A program made the position numbers and the translations under genes. The notes beneath the pieces are model-generated. The model was not told the DNA's origin, made no database searches, and worked only from the letters and a program-made list of their open reading frames with translations. Source: Closterium sp. NIES-65 (Eukaryota; Streptophyta; Zygnematophyceae; Desmidiales; Closteriaceae). Taken from it: a stretch of 64,000 bases of DNA. Each line of letters opens with the position of its first letter. The first letter of the stretch is position 1. The stretch spans positions 406,001 through 470,000 of the forward strand of contig CANXME010002051.1 of NCBI GenBank assembly GCA_948144175.1, given 5' to 3'. Below, one piece after another: positions 55,801 to 64,000 of the stretch.

Positions 55801-58719
55801 CTGGTGCTAGGAAGAGGGTCGGCGGGGGAAGGGGCGCACTGCGGTAGGGGAAGAGACGGTAGTAAGGAACCGACTCGTCAAACGTGACATCCTGGGAGGA
55901 CAGAACACGGCGCGAGGTGGGGTGGTAAAACTTCCAACCAGGCACGTCATGGGGGAAGCCAAGGAAGACGCAGGGAACAGCACGGGGGGACAACTTGTCC
56001 GCAGACAAGTCGCGGACAAACGCCCGAAATCCCCAGACACGGAACGCAGACGCATCGCCAACCTTCCCAGTCCACCACAAGGTGGGGGAGGTCTCTGGCA
56101 AGGAGACCCGGGGCTGAAGTTTGATCGGATGCGCCGCGTACCGAACCGCAAACGGCCACAGAAAATAGGGAGCAGCCGCATGGATCATGGACGTACGAGC
56201 GACGTCCATGATCATGCCAACGCGGCGCTCAGCAATCCCATTTTGCTGTGGAGAGGCCGGAAGCGTGAACGTCTGGCGGATGCCCTGTGCACGACAGAAG
56301 GCTCCTAGAAGGCCAGAAGAAAACTCCGCGCCTCTGTCAGAGTGCAGACGCAGAACAGGAAAGTCTGAGCCGAAACTCTCCCGGAGCAGGAGACGAGCTG
56401 CGCGGATCCAGTCGATCAACACCCCAGTGACGTCACCCTTGCTGCGCAAGGGGATCACCGTGGTGTAACGCGAGTAGTCGTCAACCACCAACAGGAAGTA
56501 ACGCTCGTGACCCTGGCCACGGATGCGGGCGGGGCCCCACACGTCCATGTGAAGAGTCTGCAACGGAGCCTCCATCGGAGGAAACTCAGAGGAGTGAGGA
56601 GCGGCGCTGTGCCGCCCCTCAAGGTAGGGGCAGGCCCCGGAGGAAGGGGAGGGACGGACCGGGGGAGACCAGAGACAAGGTAACAGGAGGCCATGCCTCG
56701 TAGACGAGGCAAGGAGGGGTGACCAAGACGGTGGTGCCAGAGGAGAGTCTGGTGAGACAGGAGACGACACGAGCAGGGAGCAGACTCAGGACCAGACCTG
56801 GACGCTGCACCAAACACCTGACGCGACGCAGCTACCTGACCAGACTTGGTAACCGGAGAAGTCTCAGTAGTCAGTATGTACAGGCTCGACCCCGGCGGAT
56901 GGGTAAACGTGGCCAAGTGTCGGCCCGTACGAGCACACGTATAGTAGGTCACTGGCTGACTCGCAGGAGTGAACTGGTGAACCCCCCCATCCTGTAGATC
57001 AGCTCCACTCACCAAGTTCGTGGAGAACGAGGGGAGGTAGAGACCTGACAGGGTGCTAGAGGGGGCCGCCGGACACGGTAAGATAGTGGAGAAGTGGACA
57101 AGGACAGGACCCCCAGAGGGGTCCGCCAGGGAGACCGCAACCGGCCGACTAAGCGGCGTAAGCGTGGTGCGGTCTCGGAAGAAAGAGCGGGAAGCACTCG
57201 AGTCAAGGGTGAAGGTGTGTACGGCCTGAGCCGACGATGTACCTGAGAGAGCAGACTCACCAGCACCTGGGGCAGCAGACGCACTAGCACCTGGAGCAAC
57301 AGCCTCACCAGTACCTAGAGCAGCAGCCTCAATGCCCGGGTCAGGCGGAACACATAGGTAACAGTCACCCTCATCACTAGTAGACACAACATACATGGCA
57401 GCAAGAATAGCATCATAATCCAGATCAAAGATAGCAACCGCCGACCTAAGCAGCTCGCCCCAGCGGGGGATCTCAGTGGCGTCAGGGAACTGGCGACGCC
57501 AAGCCTCTGTCAGGCGACCGAAGCAGTGCTGGGTGGTGTGCGGGCCACCGCAAGGCTCACCAGTGCGGTCGCCAGTACGCATTACGTAGGCACAAGGACC
57601 AGCACCCCCGCCCCGCTGACGCGCAGCGTACCACCCACGAAGCTGCTGGGGGGGCGGGGTCTCACGAGTGCACTGCTACTGCTGGCGCTGACCACCACCG
57701 AAGCCGCCCCGCTGCGCAGAGCCACCCCGACCAGCTCCACCTCCACCGCCGCCACCTCCGCCACCGCCGCCACCGCCACCTCCTCCGCTCCCACCGCCGC
57801 CGCCGCCTCCGCCTCCACCGCCGCCACCAAAGCCCCCACCCCCGCCACCACTCCCACCGCCACCCCCACTCCCCCCGCCGCCTCCAATGCCACCTCCACC
57901 GCCCCCGCCAGCCCCTCCAGCGCCCTTGCCCCCCTTGCCCTTGCCGGTGCGGCGTCTCCTACTAGGGGCAGACGCAGTGCCGACCGACTCGGTGCCAACA
58001 AAGTCCACGGCAGCAGCAGAGGCAACAGAGGGCAAAAGGGGGGAGGGGGAGCACCCCTCAAAGAAGGGGGTGCGAGGGTCACGACGAGAGGCTGCTACAG
58101 TGACTATACTCTTCTCAGCTGCTAGGAGACGCTCCTCTAGGAGGTCAACGGTGAGTGTGGTGGGGCAAATAGAGAGGAAGTGGTCCCTGACCGAGCGAAG
58201 GGAGTCAGGGAGCCGGGTGACTATGTAGTAGAGGGTGATTTACATAGGGGGGGGGGGGTTCTTGGTGCAGAACTCAGCAGGAAGCGCAGCGTGGTAGCGG
58301 GTGTCACTAGTGCGGAGGTGCGTAAGGAGGTCAGCGACTGTGGGAAAGGCGGCAAGGTTAGGTGACAGGTACGGCAGCATGAGGCGGCTAAGGGCAGCAG
58401 TGGCAGGGGAAGAGTAGCGTGTAATGACAGCGTCGTACAAGGTCTTAGCACTCTTGTACTGACTAAAGAGCGCACGCTCAGTGGACTTAAGGTGACTATG
58501 CACAGCAAGACGGGCAGCAGCATTGCGTGTGGCCCATTGTGAGCGAACAGAGCTGTGAGCATCGGCAGCAGGGGCAGTAGAGGCGCCAGACGTGAGATCA
58601 AACAGCGAGAGACCGTCTTTCCTATCGCACTGTAGGAAAAGTTGCAGATCATCGACCCAGACCTCAAAGTCAACAGCCTGACCCTCAGCATCAAAGACGA
58701 GAACGCTAGGGGTAGCCAT
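52858..58719 (-). pseudogene. gag-pol: Copia C gag-pol remnant
   Basis: It starts MATPSVLVFDAEGQ at 58719. The C run (G run 58247-58258, 12 bases) is in frame here, but the next codons read ATG TAA (stop 58240-58242). Further on come the poly-glycine block (57950-57720), knuckle CAYVMRTG ... CGGPHTTQHC, protease LDSSASRSFF (DSG to DSS), integrase with a frameshift near 56635 that destroys the last cysteine of the zinc finger, MDVWGPARI, LHSDRGAEFSS, PQQNGIAERRVG, a TGA near 55752, the AEPGG array (55700-55550), and RT with intact YVDDLVFATAD (53800-53830). A TAG near 53748 and a TAG just before 52979 in RNase H follow. It is clearly dead. Confidence 0.88.
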
Positions 58720-58739
58720 GACAGCAATAGCAGCAGGCT

Positions 58740-59302
58740 AGGGGGAGCAGCAGCAGTAGGGGCGCAGTTCAGCGACGCTCTTACCAGGGCTGAGGGCCGG
58801 AAGTGGTGAGGCAAGGCCGAGGCGCACTGGCAGGGACGGGCTGAGGCGCGTCGGCAGAGCCGAGGCGCGCCGGCAGGGACGGGCCGAGGCGCGCCGGCAG
58901 GGACGGGCCGAGGCGCGCCGGCAGGGCCGAGGCGCACCGGTGGCTGCAGCCAGCGGCTGCGGCGGCTGCTGCCTCGGCTGTGGTGGCGCCGGCTGCTGAT
59001 GGTGGAGGTTGCGGCGGCTGCGACCCCGGGAGTGACGGCGGCAGGCGCTGCTGTCGGCGGCAATGGCAGCGGCGGCTGCTGCTGCAGGGGAGGCGACGGC
59101 TGCTGCTGAAGGGGCGGCGACGGTGGGGCGGCAGGTCCGTGAGGGAGCCGTGAAGGGGCCGCGAAGGAGTCGTGAGGGGCCGCGAAGGGTGGCGACGGGG
59201 CCGAAAAGGGGCTTGAAGGGCCGCGAAGGGCGGCGACGGGGCCGTGAGGGGCGGCGACGGGGCCGAGACGGGGCTGTGAGGGGCCACGAAGGGCGGCGAC
59301 GG
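58740..59302 (-). other. GC-rich leader of Copia C
   Basis: It holds arrays of GGCCGAGGCGCGCCGGCAGG-type words (58800-58940) and GGCGACGGGGCCGTGAGG-type words (59110-59300). The primer site expected at its outer end is missing. Confidence 0.6.
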
Positions 59303-59428
59303 TGTGATAATTGAACGAGAATGAAATGACTAAGGGAAAGTTGGGTACAAGTACAAACCCTAGAAAGCTGTACCCCATATGTGCTACCCCACTATAGCCT
59401 ATAGTAGCTATGTCATATAAATCTGACA
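59303..59428 (-). repeat. LTR shared between Copia C and Copia E (126 bp)
   Basis: TG...CA bounded. It belongs to E by its adjoining polypurine tract and resembles the LTR of element A. No primer site lies on its other side. Confidence 0.85.
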
Positions 59429-59637
59429 CACCCCCATAGGCAAAGTGGGGGAGAACAAGGGGTCACAAGACCGGTCAAGCAAAGCAAAGCAAGCTCAAGG
59501 TGGATCACAAAGTCACCACACATTCCGAGTACAAGTTCAAGGCCACAAGACCAGTTCACATGCAGGAATACATATATATAAAAGGCTAGACAAGCAAGAG
59601 CAGGTGTATATATATATATGCAACAGTACAAACAAGG

Positions 59638-62103
59638 TCAAGGGGTGAGCAAATGAGGCAAGGTAGGCACAAGACCCAACTGAGTACAGAAGCGCTGATG
59701 ATCACAAGGCGCAATTGCCTTGGTGAAGATATCAGCAGTGTTGGCCTCAGAGGCCACGTACGCAAGGCGCAGCTGACCACGCTGCTGTAGCTCACGAGCA
59801 AGGAAGTAGCGAAGAGCAATGTGCTTCGTTCTGTGCTCCACTCTCTTCTCGCGACACAAGGCCAGCATGGCCTTGTTGTCTACGTACAGCACTGGAGGAG
59901 AACGAGGCGGCTCTCCGAGATCAGTCAGCAGGTAGGTGAGCCAGCGAAGCTCCTGTGCAGCCATGGCTCCTGCGTAGATCTCAGCCTCACAACTCGAGCT
60001 GAGAACAGAAGACGAGCGAGTATCCCGCCACGACACAGAGCCGGAACCAAGGCTGAAGGTGTAACCCTGTGACGACCGCTGCGTAGCCTGGTCCTCAGCC
60101 CAAGATGCGTCTGCGTGCCCAGTGAGGACCACTGGACTCTGCCCTCCAAGCACAAGCCCCATGCTCGACGTACTGCACAAGTAGCGCAACACCCTCTTCG
60201 CTGCAGCCATGTGCTCCGGTCTGTGTCTCCCAGGAGCAACATAGCGTTCTAGAATGCTAAGAGGGTATGCAAGGTCAGGTCGTGTGCAGGTCATCAGGTA
60301 CATGAGGCAGCCAACAAGCTCTGGGTACGGGCCACTCGACTCTACGGACTCATTCGAAAGCAGAGCTGAGAGCGAGTGGCGAGTAGGCAGAGGAGTGGCC
60401 TGAGGCGAGGAGTACGTGAAGCCAAAGCGCTGAAGGACCTGCTGCACCATGTGTGACTGAGTCAGGGTAATGGTGCGGCGTGCTCTGTCCCGGGTGATCT
60501 GCAAGCCAAGGTAGCTGTGCAGTTCACCCAGGTCTGTGCACGTGTGTCTCTTCTGCAGCTCGGACTTCACGTGGGCGAGTCCAGCAGTGTCAGCTGTGGC
60601 AAAGACCAAGTCCTCGACGTACACGAGGATGTAGAACGGCGGCAAAGAAGTGTCGGTGCGTAGAAACAGCGACGGGTCGGCAATAGAGGGAGCAAACCCA
60701 AGAGCCGCAAGTGTAGTCCTCAGTGTGTCGTGCCACTCACGCGGTGCCTGGCGGAGACCGTAGACTGGCCGCCGGAGGCTCCACTGGGTATTAGGAGGGA
60801 ACAACCCAGTAAAGCCATGTGGGAGGCGCAGCCAGATCTCCTCGTGCAGGCTGCCCTGGAGGAAAGCTGTGCTGAAGTCAAGAGAGTGAAGCTCGTAGTC
60901 GCGCTGAGCGGCTATGTGCAGCAGCACCCGAAGAGTGGTCATCTTCGGGGTGGGAGAGAAGGTCTGAAAGTAGTCAACTCCCTGCCGCTGACTGAAGCCT
61001 CGAGCCACGTAACGCGCCTTGAAGACAGGCGGAGAACCCGGCGGCCGCTTCACCCTGAAAATCCACATGCCACTGACGATGTTCGCCCCAGGCGGGGGAT
61101 CCTCGTCAACGTAAGTGCTTGTGGACTTCCAAAGAGCCATCTCTGTGTCCATAGCTGCCTGCCACAGAGAGGAGTAGGGACCCTCTATCGCCTCCGCGTA
61201 AGAGCGCGGAGTCGGGATGTCAAGTGCATCCGGGTCTCCCTCAGGGGTAAGCAGTACGGACACGAGATGAGGTGAAGAAGCAGCCAAACACTGGAACTCC
61301 TCCTGCCTGTCCTCAAGAACGTCCGTGCCAAGGGCAAACTCACCCCCGACGGACGGAGGACAGACAGACTCAGACTCAGCGACAAGACTAGCTGCGTAGT
61401 CTAGACGACAGCGAGCAGCGAAGTCGACAAGCTCAGCAACTAGGGCAGACGCAGCAGTGGACTCAAAGGAAGGGTCAGTGACGACAGTAGCAAGGAGACG
61501 CGTGACAGTAGGACTGGCAGCAGGAAGAGAGTCCGACTCCGGGTCGGCAAGAGCAGGAAGCGAGGACTCAGGAGGAGAAGGCAAAGGGGCACGCAGAGGA
61601 GCAGTGGACGGACGTAGAGACATCTGGTGCGTGCCAGGGACAGGAGGAGGACGCTGACGCGAACCACGACCACTAGTGCGAGCACGACGGACAGGCGACG
61701 CAGGGCGAGACGCAGGCTCACGACGCTCAGCAAGACCTCTAGTAGGACCAGTGTAGGGAGAAGGAGCAGGCAGTGGGGAGGCCGGCTGTAACTGTAACTG
61801 TGACGGGACAGGCTGTGGACACTCGAAGGGAGGAGGAGGACCAGTAGAAGGCGGAAGACCAAGAACCTGCTGAAGGAGCGGAACGAAGTACGGCCGAGGT
61901 CGCGCGGCGACTCTAGACACAGCAAGGACAGCACCAGTACCCCCACTGGTAGCACCAGTGCCAGCAGCACCTCCAGCTCCAGCACCCCCAGCAGCTCCAG
62001 TAGCTCCAGGACCTCCAGCAGCACCAGTAGCACCCCCAGCAGGACCGCCTCCAGGACCGACAGCAGTAGCCTCAGCGCCAACACCCTCAGCAGCTCCAGC
62101 TCT
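59638..62103 (-). pseudogene. pol: Copia E RT-RNase H fragment, open frame but mutated active site
   Basis: The frame is open from the spacer to the end LGLVPTLPHLLTP. It contains GMWIFRVKRPPGSPPVFKAR, VARGFSQRQGVDYFQTFSPT, YVEDLVF (Asp to Glu), YLCSTSSMGLVLGG and YVDNKAMLALC. Codons upstream of 62103 on this strand are the antisense of the next gene's leader and not part of pol. Confidence 0.85.
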
Positions 62104-62238
62104 AGTCGCTCTACACTTTCTAGAATCACATCCTGCCTGAACACTGCTCTTGGTTTTCGCTGGAGATCCTGTTTGAAACCCTCTAGAAGTGCTGCTACAC
62201 TGTTGCTGGTTCCCTCCAGCTCCCACACCTTATATACG
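62104..62238 (+). promoter_or_regulatory. Presumed promoter/5' UTR of the repeat-protein gene
   Basis: This is the only unique DNA between the truncated Copia E and the ATG at 62239. TTATATA (62230-62236) lies only three bases before the ATG, too close to be a normal TATA box, so the real promoter may lie within Copia E. Confidence 0.35.
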
Positions 62239-63558
62239 ATGGCGTTTCTTCACCCTGAATCGGCCCTTGCTGTGGCTGTTGCTGCTGCCGCTTGCTTTGG
62301 CGACGCTGCCCAATACATCTGGGAGGTTCCGAGCTGGTTGGCCTGCTCGCCAGCAAGCTCCACTCCGTTTGAATGGCTGACGGAGTGGACTGATGCGGAT
62401 GAAATAGAGTTGAGAAGCTGCTCTGTCAAGAGCAGCTCAACTCGGAATGATGAGGATGAGCTGCTGCCGCTGCTGTTGCTGGCGGATTACAATTCGGTGA
62501 ACCCTAGTGAGTTCATCACTGCTGAATGGACGGATGCGGATGAAGCGTACCTGCGGTCTGGTGCTCTCAACCGTCGTGTTACTGAAGATAGCTGCGAATG
62601 GTTGACAGAAAATTCGCAGGTGGACCCCTCTGAATTCATCACCGAGTGGACGGACGCTGATGAGGCATATCTGAGAGACACGACTGTCAGGTGCTTCTCA
62701 GGTCCGAGTGAGGGTGACATACTGCTGCTGTCGCCAAAGCTGAAGCCTATGACATCAGCTGCTGTGGCGTACATGGTTGGTAGATTTGCTGAAGTGACCA
62801 GCAAGCGGGAATTTCGTGCTCCTCTAGGCTTTTCTCGGTTGAGACCTGCTGTGGTCCGGGCTGCTGCTGCAGCTATGGATGCTGTTGCTTCTGCTGTGGG
62901 TGCTGCTGCTGACGCTGTGAGTGCTGCTGCTGCCACGGCTGCTGCTGCTATTTCTGCATCATCTGCAGCTCCCAAGCCAGCAGTCAAGGCTGCAGCTCCC
63001 AAGCCAGCAGTCAAGGCTGCAGCTCCCAAGCCAGCAGTCAAGGCTGCAGCTCCCAAGCCAGCAGTCAAGGCTGCAGCTCCCAAGCCAGCAGTCAAGGCTG
63101 CAGCTCCCAAGGCTGCAGCTCCCAAGGCTGCAGCTCCGAAGCCTGCAGTCAAGGCTGCAGCTCCGAAGCCAGCAGTCAAGGCTGCAGCTCCGAAGCCAGC
63201 AGTCAAGGCTGCAGCTCCCAAGCCTGCAGTCAAGGCTGCAGCTCCCAAGCCTGCAGTCAAGGCTGCAGCTCCGAAGCCAGCAGTCAAGGCTGCAGCTCCC
63301 AAGCCTGCAGTCAAGGCTGCAGCTCCCAAGCCTGCAGTCAAGGCTGCAGCTCCCAAGCCTGCAGTCAAGGCTGCAGCTCCCAAGCCTGCAGTCAAGGCTG
63401 CAGCTCCCAAGCCTGCGGTCAAGCCTGTAGCTTGCAAGCCTGCAGTGAAATCAACAGCAGCTCTTGCCACGGCCAGTGCCAGTGCTGCTCGTGTGGCGCC
63501 TCTGAGGCAAGCAGTGCAGAAGGGGTCGCAGGGAAGTACAAGGAGGACAAGTGGGTAA
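62239..63558 (+). CDS. Unrecognised 439-residue protein: three WTDADE repeats and an Ala-Pro-Lys-Val tail
   Basis: I do not recognise this protein. It starts at the first in-frame ATG (62239); the frame upstream to 62173 has only TTG. The N-terminal half is acidic and carries three copies of a motif, x-W-T-D-A-D-E-x-x-L-R: EWTDADEIELR (about residues 49-59), EWTDADEAYLR (96-106) and EWTDADEAYLR (136-146). The last two are preceded by PSEFIT; PFEWLT precedes the first. An Ala/Val-rich segment (about 204-240) leads into a basic tail of about 16 units AAPKPAVKA, then CKPAVKS and a basic end. The tail recalls histone H1-type or other Ala/Lys/Pro-rich tails, but no globular H1 domain is seen. The 27-bp DNA repeats (62960-63450) are nearly exact, pointing to recent expansion. 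The frame is open throughout with no intron visible. Confidence 0.65.
   Translation: MAFLHPESALAVAVAAAACFGDAAQYIWEVPSWLACSPASSTPFEWLTEWTDADEIELRSCSVKSSSTRNDEDELLPLLLLADYNSVNPSEFITAEWTDADEAYLRSGALNRRVTEDSCEWLTENSQVDPSEFITEWTDADEAYLRDTTVRCFSGPSEGDILLLSPKLKPMTSAAVAYMVGRFAEVTSKREFRAPLGFSRLRPAVVRAAAAAMDAVASAVGAAADAVSAAAATAAAAISASSAAPKPAVKAAAPKPAVKAAAPKPAVKAAAPKPAVKAAAPKPAVKAAAPKAAAPKAAAPKPAVKAAAPKPAVKAAAPKPAVKAAAPKPAVKAAAPKPAVKAAAPKPAVKAAAPKPAVKAAAPKPAVKAAAPKPAVKAAAPKPAVKAAAPKPAVKPVACKPAVKSTAALATASASAARVAPLRQAVQKGSQGSTRRTSG
62968..63450 (+). repeat. 27-bp in-frame coding minisatellite
   Basis: The unit codes AAPKPAVKA; variants differ at silent positions (CCC/CCG for Pro, CCA/CCT for the second Pro). 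Two shortened units (AAPKA) lie near 63106-63135. Confidence 0.9.
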
Positions 63559-64000
63559 ATAAGTCAGGCTGCACAAACAGCCTCACAGAAACAATTATCT
63601 CAGACTCCTAGGTAGAAATTATGATTCGCTCTCAATCTATTGTTGCACAATTGTGTACATAGTCATGTATAGTGTATTATTAAAATTGAATCTTGGGTTT
63701 CTGAAATTGGCTGCTTGCAATGCATGTATAAGCTCTTTAGTTATGTAGTATGAAGTCATGGAATATGTGTGGTCCACATCCACATGCAGAAATTCACTTT
63801 CTGAGTTACTGGTTAAAAGTTCACATCCACTCCACATGCAGATATTTTTTTTCTTTCTTGAGAGTTGCGTGAGTATTAAGTTTGCAATGCTGTTTCCCAT
63901 CTTTCATGCTGTAAGTGTTAAGTTCCAAAAACCTATGGGCTATGGATCAACTATGTGATTCCCATATCTTGTGCATGAGGAATCTAATTCGCAAATCCCA
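63559..64000. other. 3' region of the repeat-protein gene, no further gene
   Basis: The DNA is AT-rich. A short direct repeat of CACATCCACATGCAG occurs at 63774-63788 and, with an insertion, at 63823-63841. No coding potential was recognised. Confidence 0.4.

Larger units (their letters stand above)
52508..59302 (-). mobile_element. Copia element C, 3' LTR to leader, decayed; 5' end fused to element E
   Basis: On the minus strand: leader (59302-58720), gag from 58719, pol, 3' UTR, polypurine tract CCTATGGGGGTG (52638-52650), 3' LTR (52508-52637, 130 bp). The 5' side has no primer site; the leader runs directly into the LTR at 59303-59428, which is followed by E's own polypurine tract. The 3' LTR of C differs strongly from that LTR. 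C therefore lost its primer site and 5' LTR, or shares a recombinant LTR with E. Confidence 0.85.
59303..62103 (-). mobile_element. Copia element E, 5'-truncated (LTR, RNase H, RT, spacer)
   Basis: It has an LTR at 59303-59428, a polypurine tract CCTATGGGGGTG (59429-59442) and an open RT-RNase H frame ending 59638. Similarity to the other copies stops at about 62103, inside the integrase-RT spacer, so Gag, protease and integrase are absent. The RT active site is YVEDLVFATAD (60600-60630) instead of YVDD, so even the remaining enzyme is probably dead. The truncation point lies about 135 bp before the ATG of the gene at 62239. Confidence 0.85.

Noticed and set aside
62230-62236. TTATATA as a TATA box
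   Set aside because: It lies three bases before the ATG, leaving no room for a start site and leader.
62173-62238. Upstream extension of the repeat-protein frame (KPSRSAATLL...)
   Set aside because: The first codon is TTG, not ATG; the first in-frame ATG is at 62239.

Overview
The window looks like nuclear DNA of a streptophyte green alga. It holds a spliced psbO gene with a bipartite chloroplast/lumen transit peptide and a SART1/DOT2-type splicing factor whose C-terminal block reads like the land-plant version. Introns are many and short, host coding DNA is GC-rich, and the intergenic DNA is packed with Ty1/Copia elements. A zygnematophyte such as Closterium would fit, but the genus is a guess.

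Layout. 1-1467: 5' part of a minus-strand Copia element (A) inserted into a plus-strand Copia relic (B, 1468-3513). 3667-4486: relic of a second Copia lineage, split by a solo LTR (3879-4019) of a tiny LTR element. 4907-8007: complete pogo-like DNA transposon with TIRs, TA target duplication and a four-exon transposase. 9013-24841: host gene island with psbO (+), a Rab5-interacting-family membrane protein (-, exons 10853-12028) and SART1/DOT2 (+, 11 exons, 13468-24841). SART1 intron 7 is about 4.4 kb of a 19-bp tandem repeat. 25311-32423: complete but decayed Copia (F). 33101-33475: complete 375-bp TRIM with 141-bp LTRs. 35132-42462: complete, recently inserted, mutated Copia (D). 42808-43273: Tourist-like MITE. 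44656-52002: complete Copia (G) with identical LTRs and one 1-nt break in gag-pol. 52508-59302 (C) and 59303-about 62103 (E): tandem minus-strand Copia copies sharing one LTR. 62239-63558: unrecognised gene for an acidic/basic repeat protein.

How the parts relate. The Copia copies form one lineage: 125-141-bp LTRs, an initiator-tRNA-Met-type primer site, a Gag with a poly-glycine block and a non-canonical Cys/His knuckle, and an Ala-Glu-Pro-Gly-Gly spacer between integrase and reverse transcriptase. The host genes serve photosystem II, a small ER/mitochondrial membrane protein family and the U4/U6.U5 tri-snRNP; nothing suggests they are co-regulated.

Two signals stand out. First, the TRIM joins a tRNA-Glu-like A box in its LTR to a B box in its internal region at tRNA spacing, so only a full-length copy carries a Pol III-type promoter; T4 tracts lie just upstream of the expected start and again in the 3' LTR. 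Second, in SART1 and the Rab5ip gene, splice-junction segments are duplicated inside introns, from 48-nt exon copies up to about 230 tandem repeats in which every unit carries a donor-like and an acceptor-like site.
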